64,000 nucleotides of DNA from Hymenobacter aerophilus DSM 13606 (lineage in GTDB: Bacteria; Bacteroidota; Bacteroidia; Cytophagales; Hymenobacteraceae): the NCBI RefSeq assembly GCF_000382225.1, contig NZ_KB907800.1, positions 186,001-250,000 of the forward strand, given 5' to 3'. The notes beneath the pieces are model-generated. The model did not search any database, was not told the origin of the DNA, and saw only the letters and a list, made by a program, of their open reading frames with translations. Shown piece after piece: positions 57,462 through 64,000 of the stretch (within the stretch, counting starts at the first letter, position 1; each line of letters begins with the position of its first letter). Both the position numbers and the translations under genes were made by a program.

Positions 57462-58812
57462 ACCCGCTGCGCTGCTGTTGTTGCTGCTGCTGCTGGCGGG
57501 GCTAGCCGGCCCCTCGGTGGTGCTGGCGCAGAAAAAGACCCCGGTAGCCAAGAAAAGCAAGGCCCAGCTGGAGCGTGAGCGGCGGGCCAACCTCAAGCGC
57601 ATCAAGGAAACCAGCCGCATTCTGGCCCAGACCCAGCAGAAAAAGCAGGCTTCGGTGGGCCAGCTCAACGCCATCCAGGAAAAGCTGGTGGTGCAGCAGG
57701 GCGTCATCAAAAACATCAGTTCGGAGCTGCGCTACATCGAAACCGATGTGCAGCAGACCGAGGGGCAGGTGCAACAGACCCGCCAGCGCCTGGAGCGCCT
57801 CAAGGCCGAGTACGCCCGCCTGATTTACGCGGGCTCGAAAACGGCCAACGGCTACAACCGGCTCATGTTTTTGTTTGCTTCCGAGTCGTTCAACCAGTTT
57901 CTGCTGCGCCTGCGCTACATCCGCCAGTACACCGAAGTGCGCCAGGCCCAGGCCGCCCAGATAACCCGCGCCCAACAGCGCCTCGACACCCAGCTGACCG
58001 GCCTGCAGCAGCAGCGCCAGCAGAAAGGCTCGTTGCTGAACACCCAGCTTTCGGAGAAGAAAACCCTGACCACGCTCAAAGTGCAGCAGGACCAGGTGAT
58101 TGTGAAGCTCACGCAGCAGGAAGAAGAGCTGCGCAAGGAGCTGGCCAACCGCCAGCGGGCCGTCAGCCGGCTCGATAACCTGATTGCGCTGCGCGTGCGC
58201 GAAGAAATTGCCCGCGCCGCCCGCGAAGCGGCCCGCAAGGCCGCCGCCAAAGCCCGCGCCGCCGAAATGGCCGCCAACGCGGGCCGCAACCCCGGCGCCA
58301 CCTCGCGCACGTCTGCCACCGCCGCGGCCGAAGACGCCGCCGCCGCCAAGGCCGAGCGCGTCGACCGCGTAACGCTGACGCCCGAAACGGCCAAGCTGGC
58401 CGCCTCCTTCACCGACAACCGGGGCCGGCTGCCCTGGCCGGTGGGCAAGGGTTTCATCAGCCAGCGCTTCGGTCGCCACAACCACCCGGTGCTCAAAAAC
58501 GTGGTGGTGGAGAACCGCGGGGTTGATATCCAGACCAACTCGGGCGAGCCGGTGCGGGCCGTGTTCAGCGGTAAGGTGCTTACGGTGGCCAGCGTGCCGG
58601 GCATGGGCAACATCGTGATGGTGCAACATGGCGACTACTTCACGGTGTACGCCAAGCTGCGGCACGTGAGCGTGAGCGAAGGCCAGACCGTAGACGCCCG
58701 CCAGACACTGGGCACCGTGAGCACCAACGCCGAGGGCACCTCCGAAGTCCAGTTCCAGGTCTGGCACAACAGCGCCAACCTGAACCCCGAAAACTGGCTC
58801 GGCCGGAAGTAG
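57445..58812 (+). CDS. EnvC-like coiled-coil protein with degenerate LytM domain
   Basis: The protein has 455 residues from the ATG at 57445. Signal peptide about 1-27. Two long coiled-coil stretches (~40-115 and ~160-250) precede an Ala-rich linker and a C-terminal M23/LytM domain (~325-455). The domain keeps GVDIQTNSGEPVRAVFSG and GMGNIVMVQHGDYFTVYAKL. However, ENRG stands where active enzymes have a zinc-binding His before GxDI, and the terminal HLHFE is EVQFQ. It therefore resembles EnvC/NlpD, which activate cell-division amidases rather than cutting peptidoglycan. The stop codon overlaps a heptamer repeat. Confidence 0.87.
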   Translation: MRARSKPAALLLLLLLLAGLAGPSVVLAQKKTPVAKKSKAQLERERRANLKRIKETSRILAQTQQKKQASVGQLNAIQEKLVVQQGVIKNISSELRYIETDVQQTEGQVQQTRQRLERLKAEYARLIYAGSKTANGYNRLMFLFASESFNQFLLRLRYIRQYTEVRQAQAAQITRAQQRLDTQLTGLQQQRQQKGSLLNTQLSEKKTLTTLKVQQDQVIVKLTQQEEELRKELANRQRAVSRLDNLIALRVREEIARAAREAARKAAAKARAAEMAANAGRNPGATSRTSATAAAEDAAAAKAERVDRVTLTPETAKLAASFTDNRGRLPWPVGKGFISQRFGRHNHPVLKNVVVENRGVDIQTNSGEPVRAVFSGKVLTVASVPGMGNIVMVQHGDYFTVYAKLRHVSVSEGQTVDARQTLGTVSTNAEGTSEVQFQVWHNSANLNPENWLGRK

Positions 58813-58856
58813 GGATTAGGGATTAGGGATTAGGGATTAGGGATTAGGGATTAGGG
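58811..58856. repeat. Tandem 7-bp repeat (AGGGATT)n
   Basis: Six exact AGGGATT units and a partial seventh, with seven GGG runs on the plus strand spaced by four bases. It begins inside the stop codon of the LytM gene. Confidence 0.95.
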
Positions 58857-58860
58857 AAAG

Positions 58861-58989
58861 AACGTCATTCTGAGCGAAGCCGGAGGCGTAGTCGAAGAAT
58901 CTCGCGTGCAATAGTAACTCCTGATAATAGGTTTAGTGCTGCACGCGAGATTCTTCGGCTACGCCTCCGGCTTCGCTCTGAATGACGTT
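58861..58989. repeat. 50-bp inverted repeat, AACGTCATTC family, copy 2
   Basis: Arms 58861-58910 and 58940-58989 match at 48 of 50 positions, loop 29 bases. Compared with the copy at 32936, both arms carry the same 13 extra bases in complementary form. Confidence 0.95.
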
Positions 58990-59030
58990 TGTATTTCCTT
59001 CTCAACTTACCTTCTCCACCTGCTACCAAT

Positions 59031-59062
59031 AAAAAACCCGGCTCCAAAGGAACCGGGCTTTC
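59031..59062 (+). terminator. Terminator after the envelope operon
   Basis: AAACCCGGCTCC pairs with GGAACCGGGCTT (small mismatches) over an AAA-type loop, preceded by an A-tract and followed by TTCC. It may work in both directions. Confidence 0.6.
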
Positions 59063-59268
59063 CGAGCTATGAAAACAAACTTAGCTACCGGAATCCCTCC
59101 GCCGCCAGCAAGCAATTATTGCTAACCGCTGCCGACAGGGCAAACTCCCGATAACCACACGAAAGATACTGGAGGGCATAGGCACCATGCTTCAATTTCG
59201 CCCAATCCCGCTTTTCTCTCGGCGAAGGGCGGCATCTGTGCGATTTGGCCGGCCCGTGGCCGGGCGGC
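59063..59268. other. Gap before the GAF-LytTR gene end
   Basis: No gene recognised. GCCGGCCC-GTGG-CCGGGC (about 59248-59265) is a GC hairpin just past the stop of the leftward GAF-LytTR gene and may end that transcript. Confidence 0.45.
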
Positions 59269-60225
59269 TCAGACCAGATTGAGCCGGCTTAGCAGCCCGG
59301 CCTTGAAGGAGTTGCCGATGGGCACAGGCAGCAGGCTGGCGCCGCCTTCTGTGCCGCGGTCGGCCTCCACCAGCAGCGCGTCGCTTTCGATGGAGATGAT
59401 GCGGTCGAGGCGCACAATGTACTTGCGGTGCACCCGGGCGAAGTCGCGGGCCGGCAGCCGGCTTTCCAGATCCTTCATGGTGCTGTAGATGGTGAAGCGC
59501 TCCGAGCCGGCGTAGATGTTCACGTAGTCGCCGAGCGCCTCAATGTAGCGGATGGACTCGGTTCTCAGACGCAACAGCTTGTGTTCCTGCTTGATGAAAA
59601 TTTCGTTCTGGCTTTTGCTGGCGTACAGGTTTTCGGCCGTGTTGTTGGCCAGGCGCAGCAGCCCGTCCAGCTTCAGGCGCTCCTGGTCCAGTTCGAGGCG
59701 GGCCCGGCGCAGCTCCAGGTGGGCTACCACCTCACGGGCCAGAATGCCCAGCGCATCGCGCTGGCCGTCGGTGAGGCGGCGCGGCACGGTGTCGATGGCG
59801 CAGAGCGTGCCCAGCGCGTCGCCCTCGGGCGTAATGAGCGGACAGCCGGCGTAAAAGCGGATGTTGGGGTCGCCGGTTACCAGGTCGTTGTTTTCGAACA
59901 GCGGGTGGCACGAGGCGTCCTCCACTTCATATAAAGTAAAGCCCTGGATGGCCTGCTGACAGAACGCCAATTCGCGCGGGGTGCTGGTGGGCCAGCTCTG
60001 GTCGGTGCGGGCCTTGAACCACTGCCGCTCGCCATCGAGCAGCGAAACCAGCGAAATCGGTGTATCGCAGATGACAGAGGCCAGGCGGGCCAGGTCGTCG
60101 AAGGCAACCTCCGGCGGGGTGTCCATTATCTCGTAGGACTGCAGGGCCGCCAGCCGGCGCACTTCCTGGGCCCGCGAAAGGCCGGATTTGGTTTGGGGGG
60201 TAAAAACCGAATCTTGCAATAACAT
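59269..60225 (-). CDS. GAF-domain LytTR-family transcriptional regulator
   Basis: The protein has 318 residues. The GAF sensor domain is at ~25-175 (YEIMDTPPEVAFDDLARLA, ICDTPISLVSLLDGERQWFKA, FYAGCPLITPEGDALGTLCAID). A helical linker (~175-215, LRRARLELDQERLKLDGLL) leads to a LytTR DNA-binding domain (~220-318, RYIEALGDYVNIYAG and FARVHRKYIVRLDRI). GAF domains bind small molecules, and LytTR proteins regulate promoters in direct-repeat sites. No kinase partner is adjacent, so it is probably a one-component sensor. Ligand and targets unknown. Confidence 0.9.
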   Translation of the reverse strand: MLLQDSVFTPQTKSGLSRAQEVRRLAALQSYEIMDTPPEVAFDDLARLASVICDTPISLVSLLDGERQWFKARTDQSWPTSTPRELAFCQQAIQGFTLYEVEDASCHPLFENNDLVTGDPNIRFYAGCPLITPEGDALGTLCAIDTVPRRLTDGQRDALGILAREVVAHLELRRARLELDQERLKLDGLLRLANNTAENLYASKSQNEIFIKQEHKLLRLRTESIRYIEALGDYVNIYAGSERFTIYSTMKDLESRLPARDFARVHRKYIVRLDRIISIESDALLVEADRGTEGGASLLPVPIGNSFKAGLLSRLNLV

Positions 60226-60536
60226 AGCGTTGCGGTGAAAGATAAAAAGGGCAACTGCCTTTCGGACGTACTAAGTAACACCACAACCCGCATTCTGGCG
60301 CGGCCAAACCGTTAAAAGGGCCTTTCTGCCGGATAAACCGGGCGCTTTTCTGGCCGGACTTAACTGCCCGGCATGAAGGCTGCGTGAAAACGGCCGGCCG
60401 GCTGTGAGTGGGCCAATAACCCGGGCGGCTGCGGAACTGTTTTTCGAATTATGCGGTACCTTTACCAATCTAGTAGCGTACTAGCTGCGTATACTCTGCT
60501 TTGACCTTCTAACCCTGGCCCGCCGGCCTGCTGCAT
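60226..60536. other. Divergent gap between GAF-LytTR regulator and tatA
   Basis: A minus-7-like TACCTTTA at 60457-60464 could start the tatA transcript about 70 bases before the ATG. A low-complexity GGCC-rich part (60330-60430) has no clear structure. No gene seen. Confidence 0.45.
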
Positions 60537-60770
60537 ATGACCTTCGCCACCCTCCTGCTCGGAATTGGTAACTTCGGTGGAACCGAAATCCTTCTTATTG
60601 GCCTCGCCATCATTCTGCTTTTCGGGGCCAAGCGCATCCCGGAGCTGTTCCGTGGCATGGGCCAGGGCATCCGCGAGTTCAAGGACGCCTCGAAGGAGGA
60701 AAAGCCCGAATACCGCGACCGGCCCGTAAACCCGGTAAATCCCAACGACCCGGCCGCGCCCCGTCAATAA
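60537..60770 (+). CDS. tatA: Sec-independent translocase TatA/TatE, first copy
   Basis: The protein has 77 residues. A short N-terminal periplasmic end, one membrane helix (~15-31, EILLIGLAIILLFGAKRIPEL), the FG hinge and an amphipathic helix (GMGQGIREFKDASKEE) define TatA, which forms the pore for folded twin-arginine proteins together with TatC (not in this window). A charged tail with PVNPVNPNDP follows. The DUF1501 protein at 12.8 kb is a likely client. Twelve bases separate it from the second tatA. Confidence 0.93.
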   Translation: MTFATLLLGIGNFGGTEILLIGLAIILLFGAKRIPELFRGMGQGIREFKDASKEEKPEYRDRPVNPVNPNDPAAPRQ

Positions 60771-60782
60771 CCCCTCTCAACT

Positions 60783-61163
60783 ATGCAAACGCCTGTTTTT
60801 CTGTTCTTGGGTGACCTCGGTGGTGGTGAGCTGATGCTCATCATGGTGGTTATCCTGATTTTCTTCGGCGCCAACAAGATTCCCGAACTGGCCCGCGGCC
60901 TGGGCAAAGGTATCCGCGAGTTCAAGGATGCGTCGCGCGAGATTCGTAGCGAGGTGGAGAATTACGGCCAGCCGGCTCAGCAGCCCTACCAGCAGCAGTT
61001 TCAGCCGCAGCAGCAGGGCTACCAGCCCGCCCCGCCGGTGGCCGAGGCCGCGCCCGTACTGGCCCCGCCCATGGACGGTGGCATTGCCCCGGTGGTAACG
61101 CCCGAGCCCACGGCGGCAGCCGAGCCCGAGCCGGAGCGCCCCCGCCTCGACCAGCTGAGCTAG
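60783..61163 (+). CDS. Sec-independent translocase TatA family protein, second copy
   Basis: The protein has 126 residues. LGDLGGGELMLIMVVILIFFGANKIPELARGLGKGIREFKDASRE gives the TatA helix-hinge-amphipathic pattern (positions ~9-53). It then extends in a Gln/Pro-rich tail (QQPYQQQFQPQQQGYQP region, ~65-90) and an Ala/Pro/Glu end. The tail is longer than in the first copy, so the two may have split TatA/TatB-like duties. Co-transcribed with the first copy and closed by a terminator. Confidence 0.92.
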   Translation: MQTPVFLFLGDLGGGELMLIMVVILIFFGANKIPELARGLGKGIREFKDASREIRSEVENYGQPAQQPYQQQFQPQQQGYQPAPPVAEAAPVLAPPMDGGIAPVVTPEPTAAAEPEPERPRLDQLS

Positions 61164-61192
61164 TTTCAGCCCCGTTTACCCCAGCCTTATCC

Positions 61193-61232
61193 GAACCGCC
61201 GGCAGCCAAAATCTGCCGGCGGTTCTGTTTTT
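61193..61232 (+). terminator. Terminator of the tatA pair
   Basis: Perfect 12-bp stem GAACCGCCGGCA / TGCCGGCGGTTC with a 9-base loop, followed by TGTTTTTA. Confidence 0.92.
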
Positions 61233-61298
61233 AGCGGGGCGGGTGCTATTTTCGCGTTTCCGCTCCGCTTGGCGGGCCTCCCCTTTAATTTCTTCGTC

Positions 61299-62729
61299 TT
61301 GAGACGTTTCGATTCCCTTTCCGAAGTGCGCCGCGAGCTTGCCGCCGGCACCGTGTCGTGCCAGCAGCTGGTTGAGCACTACCTCGATAACATTGCCCGG
61401 CAGGAAAACCTGAACGCTTTTCTGGAGGTGTGGCCCGAGGAGGCCCGCGCCCAGGCCGCGGCCGTGGATGCCAAGCTGGCCGCCGGCACGGCCGGCAAGC
61501 TCGCCGGCATGGTTATCGGCCTGAAAGATGTGCTGGCCTACGAGGGCCACGCCCTGCAAAGCAGCAGCCACATCCTCGACGGCTTCAAGTCGTTGTTCAC
61601 GGGCACGGCCGTGCAGCGCCTGCTCGACGAAGACGCCATCCTGATTGGTCGCCAGAACTGCGACGAGTTTGCCATGGGCGCCTCCAACGAAACCTCGTAC
61701 TTCGGCCCCGCCCGCAACGCCCTCGACCCCGACCGGGTGCCCGGTGGCTCGTCGGGCGGCTCGGCCGTGGCCGTGCAGGCCGATATGTGCCTGGCTTCGA
61801 TTGGCTCCGACACGGGTGGCTCGGTGCGCCAGCCGGCGGCCTTCTGCGGCATCGTGGGCTTCAAACCCACCTACTCGCGCATTTCGCGCTACGGGCTGGT
61901 GGCCTACGCCTCGTCGTTCGACCAGATTGGCACGCTTACCCGCTCGGTGGAAGACGCCGCCCTGCTGTTCGAAGTAATGGCCGGCCCCGACCAGTTCGAC
62001 AGCACCGTGAGCCAGCAGCCGGTGCCCGCCTACAGCCAGGAGCTGACGCCCGCTCCCCAGTACCGCATCGGCTACATCCAGGACTGCCTGGACCGGCCGG
62101 GCCTCAACCCCGAAATCAAGCAGGCCACCGAAGCCGCGCTGGAGCAGCTGCGCGGCCAGGGCCACGTGGTGGAAGCGGTGGAATTCCCCTACCTCGACTT
62201 CATCGTGCCCACCTACTATATTCTGACCACGGCCGAAGCCAGCTCCAACCTGAGCCGCTACGACGGCGTGAAGTTCGGCTACCGCGCCCCCGACGTCACG
62301 GATCTGGAGTCGCTCTACAAGAAAACCCGCTCGCAGGGTTTCGGGCCCGAGGTGCAGCGCCGGATTCTGCTGGGCACCTTCGTGCTGAGCGCCAGCTACT
62401 ACGACGCCTACTACACCAAGGCCCAGCGGGTGCGCCGGCTCATCAAGGAGAAAACCGACGAGCTGCTGCGCGACTACGACTTTCTGGTGCTGCCCACCAC
62501 GCCCACCACGGCCTTTAAGATTGGCGACGTAAACAAGGATACGCTGGCCATGTACCTGGCCGATATTTTCACGGTGCAGGCCTCGCTGGCGGGCGTACCG
62601 GCCATTTCGGTGCCCAACGGCCTCGACTCGCAGGGCCTGCCCATTGGCCTGCAGATCCTGAGCGGCGCCTTCCGCGAGTCGCAACTGCTGGCCTTCGCCA
62701 ATTCGCTGGATTTAGCCGTTGGCCAGTAA
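61299..62729 (+). CDS. gatA: Asp-tRNA(Asn)/Glu-tRNA(Gln) amidotransferase subunit A
   Basis: GatA releases ammonia from glutamine or asparagine for conversion of misacylated Glu-tRNA(Gln) or Asp-tRNA(Asn). It has 476 residues from a TTG at 61299, chosen because RRFDSLSEVRRELAAG aligns with the usual N-terminus. The amidase signature is intact: VIGLKDV with the catalytic Lys, GASNETSYFGPARNALDP, GGSSGGSAVAVQ and SDTGGSVRQPAAFCG with the Ser-cisSer-Lys triad. gatB and gatC are not nearby, as is common in this phylum. Confidence 0.96.
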   Translation: MRRFDSLSEVRRELAAGTVSCQQLVEHYLDNIARQENLNAFLEVWPEEARAQAAAVDAKLAAGTAGKLAGMVIGLKDVLAYEGHALQSSSHILDGFKSLFTGTAVQRLLDEDAILIGRQNCDEFAMGASNETSYFGPARNALDPDRVPGGSSGGSAVAVQADMCLASIGSDTGGSVRQPAAFCGIVGFKPTYSRISRYGLVAYASSFDQIGTLTRSVEDAALLFEVMAGPDQFDSTVSQQPVPAYSQELTPAPQYRIGYIQDCLDRPGLNPEIKQATEAALEQLRGQGHVVEAVEFPYLDFIVPTYYILTTAEASSNLSRYDGVKFGYRAPDVTDLESLYKKTRSQGFGPEVQRRILLGTFVLSASYYDAYYTKAQRVRRLIKEKTDELLRDYDFLVLPTTPTTAFKIGDVNKDTLAMYLADIFTVQASLAGVPAISVPNGLDSQGLPIGLQILSGAFRESQLLAFANSLDLAVGQ

Positions 62730-62848
62730 TCACCAAGCTGCTGCTTTTGTATTCCCAAACGAAGCTACTGGCTATCAGTTAAGAGCTAACAACGGAGATT
62801 TAAAGTACCGCTTTAAGTAAAAAGGCTGGGAGTTCTGCGAAACTGTGC

Positions 62849-62888
62849 TATTTTTGGCAAAACGCTGGGTTGTGGCTCAGCGTTTTGC
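62849..62888 (+). promoter_or_regulatory. Promoter box and leader hairpin of the transglycosylase gene
   Basis: TATTTTTG (62849-62856) is a minus-7 match. Next to it, GCAAAACGCTG (62857-62867) pairs perfectly with CAGCGTTTTGC (62878-62888), so the 5' end of the mRNA would fold into an 11-bp hairpin. The hairpin plus GTTTG could alternatively end gatA. Confidence 0.5.
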
Positions 62889-62928
62889 GTTTGGGCCCGC
62901 CGGCCATTGTCCTTTTGAGTGAGTTAGC

Positions 62929-64000
62929 ATGATGAAGTTGCTGCGGGTTGCCGCTCCCGTTCTGCTGGCTTGCGCGTTGGCCCCCGCCGCCCGGGCCCAG
63001 GTGCGGCCCGGCGCCCCCACCGCCCCGGTTGCCCTGCCGCCCGATTCGGCCCTGACGACCCTGCCGCTACTGCCTGATTCGCTGGCCGCCCTGCCCCTGG
63101 CACCCGATTCGGCCAAGCTGGCCTGGCTGCGCACCCCGCCCGAGCTGCGCGATTTGGTGGGCGACCGGGTGAGCTGCTTTGAAACCGACGTGCCCCACGT
63201 GTTCAACAACCACGTGATGAGCTTCGTGAAGCTGTTTACCGAGCGGCAGCGCGGCTACACGCAGCGGGTGCTGGAGCGCGAAAACCTGTATTTCCCGCTC
63301 TTCGAGAAGTATCTGGCCAAGTACAATCTGCCCCTCGACCTTAAGTACCTGGCCGTGGTAGAGTCGGCTTTGATTCCGACGGCCAAGTCGCGGGTGGGCG
63401 CCACGGGTCTGTGGCAGTTTATGGGCCCTACCGCCAACGACCTGCGCCTGCGCCGCGACGAATGGGTGGACGAGCGCATGGACCCCGAAAAAGCCACCGA
63501 AGCCGCCTGCAAGCACCTGCGCTACCTGTATCGGGTGTTCGGCGACTGGGAAATGGTGCTGGCGGCCTACAACTGGGGCGCCGGCAACATGCAGCGCGTG
63601 ATGAAGCGCACCGGCAAGCGCACCTACTGGGAAGTACACAGCAGCCTGCCCGCCGAAACGCGCAACTACGTGCCCACCTTCACGGCCATCATGTACACCA
63701 TGAAGTACGCCAAGGAGCACGACCTGCACGCGCCCACGCTGAACTACCAGTATGCCCAGGCCATGGATACGCTGCAGCTCGGCGGCCGGCCCTTCGACCT
63801 GATGCGGCTCGCCCAGGCCATCGGCGCCCCCGATTCGCTGGCCTTGCTGCGCCTGAACCCCGAGCTGCGCAAGCCCTATTTGCCGGCCGGCTACCGCAAC
63901 TACACGCTGCAACTGCCCGCCGCCGCCCGGGCCGGCCTGGTGGCCGTGGCCAGCCGCGAGGCGCTGTTTGATTACTGCCGCCCGCCGGCCGAACTACCGC
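62929..64000 (+). CDS. MltD-like lytic transglycosylase, 3' end missing
   Basis: The frame is open from the ATG at 62929 (or 62932) to the window end, giving 357 visible residues. Signal peptide about 1-24 (LACALAPAARAQ). After a Pro/Asp/Ser-rich linker the SLT domain begins near 110: YLAVVESALIPTAKS holds the catalytic Glu, GATGLWQFMGPTA and WEMVLAAYNWGAGNMQRVM are the substrate-groove motifs of family 1 lytic transglycosylases. The region after 270 (RLAQAIGAPDSLALLRLNPELR) is typical of the part between SLT and LysM repeats in MltD, so LysM domains may follow outside. Confidence 0.93.
   Translation, partial: MMKLLRVAAPVLLACALAPAARAQVRPGAPTAPVALPPDSALTTLPLLPDSLAALPLAPDSAKLAWLRTPPELRDLVGDRVSCFETDVPHVFNNHVMSFVKLFTERQRGYTQRVLERENLYFPLFEKYLAKYNLPLDLKYLAVVESALIPTAKSRVGATGLWQFMGPTANDLRLRRDEWVDERMDPEKATEAACKHLRYLYRVFGDWEMVLAAYNWGAGNMQRVMKRTGKRTYWEVHSSLPAETRNYVPTFTAIMYTMKYAKEHDLHAPTLNYQYAQAMDTLQLGGRPFDLMRLAQAIGAPDSLALLRLNPELRKPYLPAGYRNYTLQLPAAARAGLVAVASREALFDYCRPPAELP

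Overview
The window is chromosomal DNA from a high-GC member of the Bacteroidota, most likely Hymenobacter or a close relative in the Cytophagales. The evidence is as follows. A 1161-residue surface protein ends in a gliding-motility / type IX secretion type B sorting domain. Lipoproteins are numerous, and there is an ECF sigma factor followed by a one-helix protein with a beta-barrel-like C-terminus. Genes mostly lack clear Shine-Dalgarno sequences, and many starts are preceded by the Bacteroidota minus-7 box TAnnTTTG. The genus is inferred from protein style only; there is no rRNA in the window.

Layout. 1-5.9 kb: 3' end of an ECF sigma factor, its membrane/barrel partner, a small lipoprotein, uvrB, and a DUF433 / PIN-like pair. 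5.9-11.6 kb: HAD hydrolase and CAT-like acetyltransferase diverging from a shared palindromic promoter, tRNA-Gly(CCC), GNAT acetyltransferase, a lipoprotein with a degenerate alpha/beta-hydrolase half, an outer-membrane transporter-like protein and an Asp-box lipoprotein. 11.6-17.3 kb: a leftward cluster of lamin-tail surface protein, DUF1800 and DUF1501. 17.4-26.8 kb: asd, a protein with three TonB C-terminal-like repeats, alpha/beta hydrolase, SRPBCC membrane protein, YceI, dxs, a flippase-like membrane protein, a lipocalin-like lipoprotein and a LysM protein. 27.0-31.5 kb: a sulfur amino-acid unit (SAM-I-type riboswitch, Cys-rich small ORF, metY-metX-hom). 31.7-39.7 kb: esterase-like hydrolase, LD-carboxypeptidase, MutS-like ATPase, M28 peptidase, cysS, endonuclease/exonuclease/phosphatase family protein. 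39.8-43.3 kb: the giant surface protein. 43.3-48.8 kb: rimP-nusA-infB with a terminator-like hairpin in its leader. 48.9-64 kb: mscL, enoyl-CoA hydratase, flippase, SMR transporter, dut-nucleotidyltransferase-TPR-DUF4292-LytM run, GAF-LytTR regulator, two tatA genes, gatA and the start of an MltD-like transglycosylase.

Two themes stand out. First, the metY leader stacks a SAM riboswitch, a hairpin touching a start codon, and a 60-codon ORF with six Cys in its last nine codons. This suggests layered sulfur control (SAM and cysteine). Second, about fifteen intergenic gaps hold long inverted repeats (arms 25-74 bp, several perfect). They often abut or swallow stop codons, and they are built from a small set of recurring words and short tandem repeats. 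No transposase, integrase, CRISPR array or prophage gene was seen.

Functional links: asd, hom, metX and metY form the aspartate-semialdehyde to homocysteine route. rimP, nusA and infB form the classic translation/transcription unit. The TPR, DUF4292 and LytM genes overlap one another and look like a cell-envelope operon. The lamin-tail and giant surface proteins are probable secretion clients.
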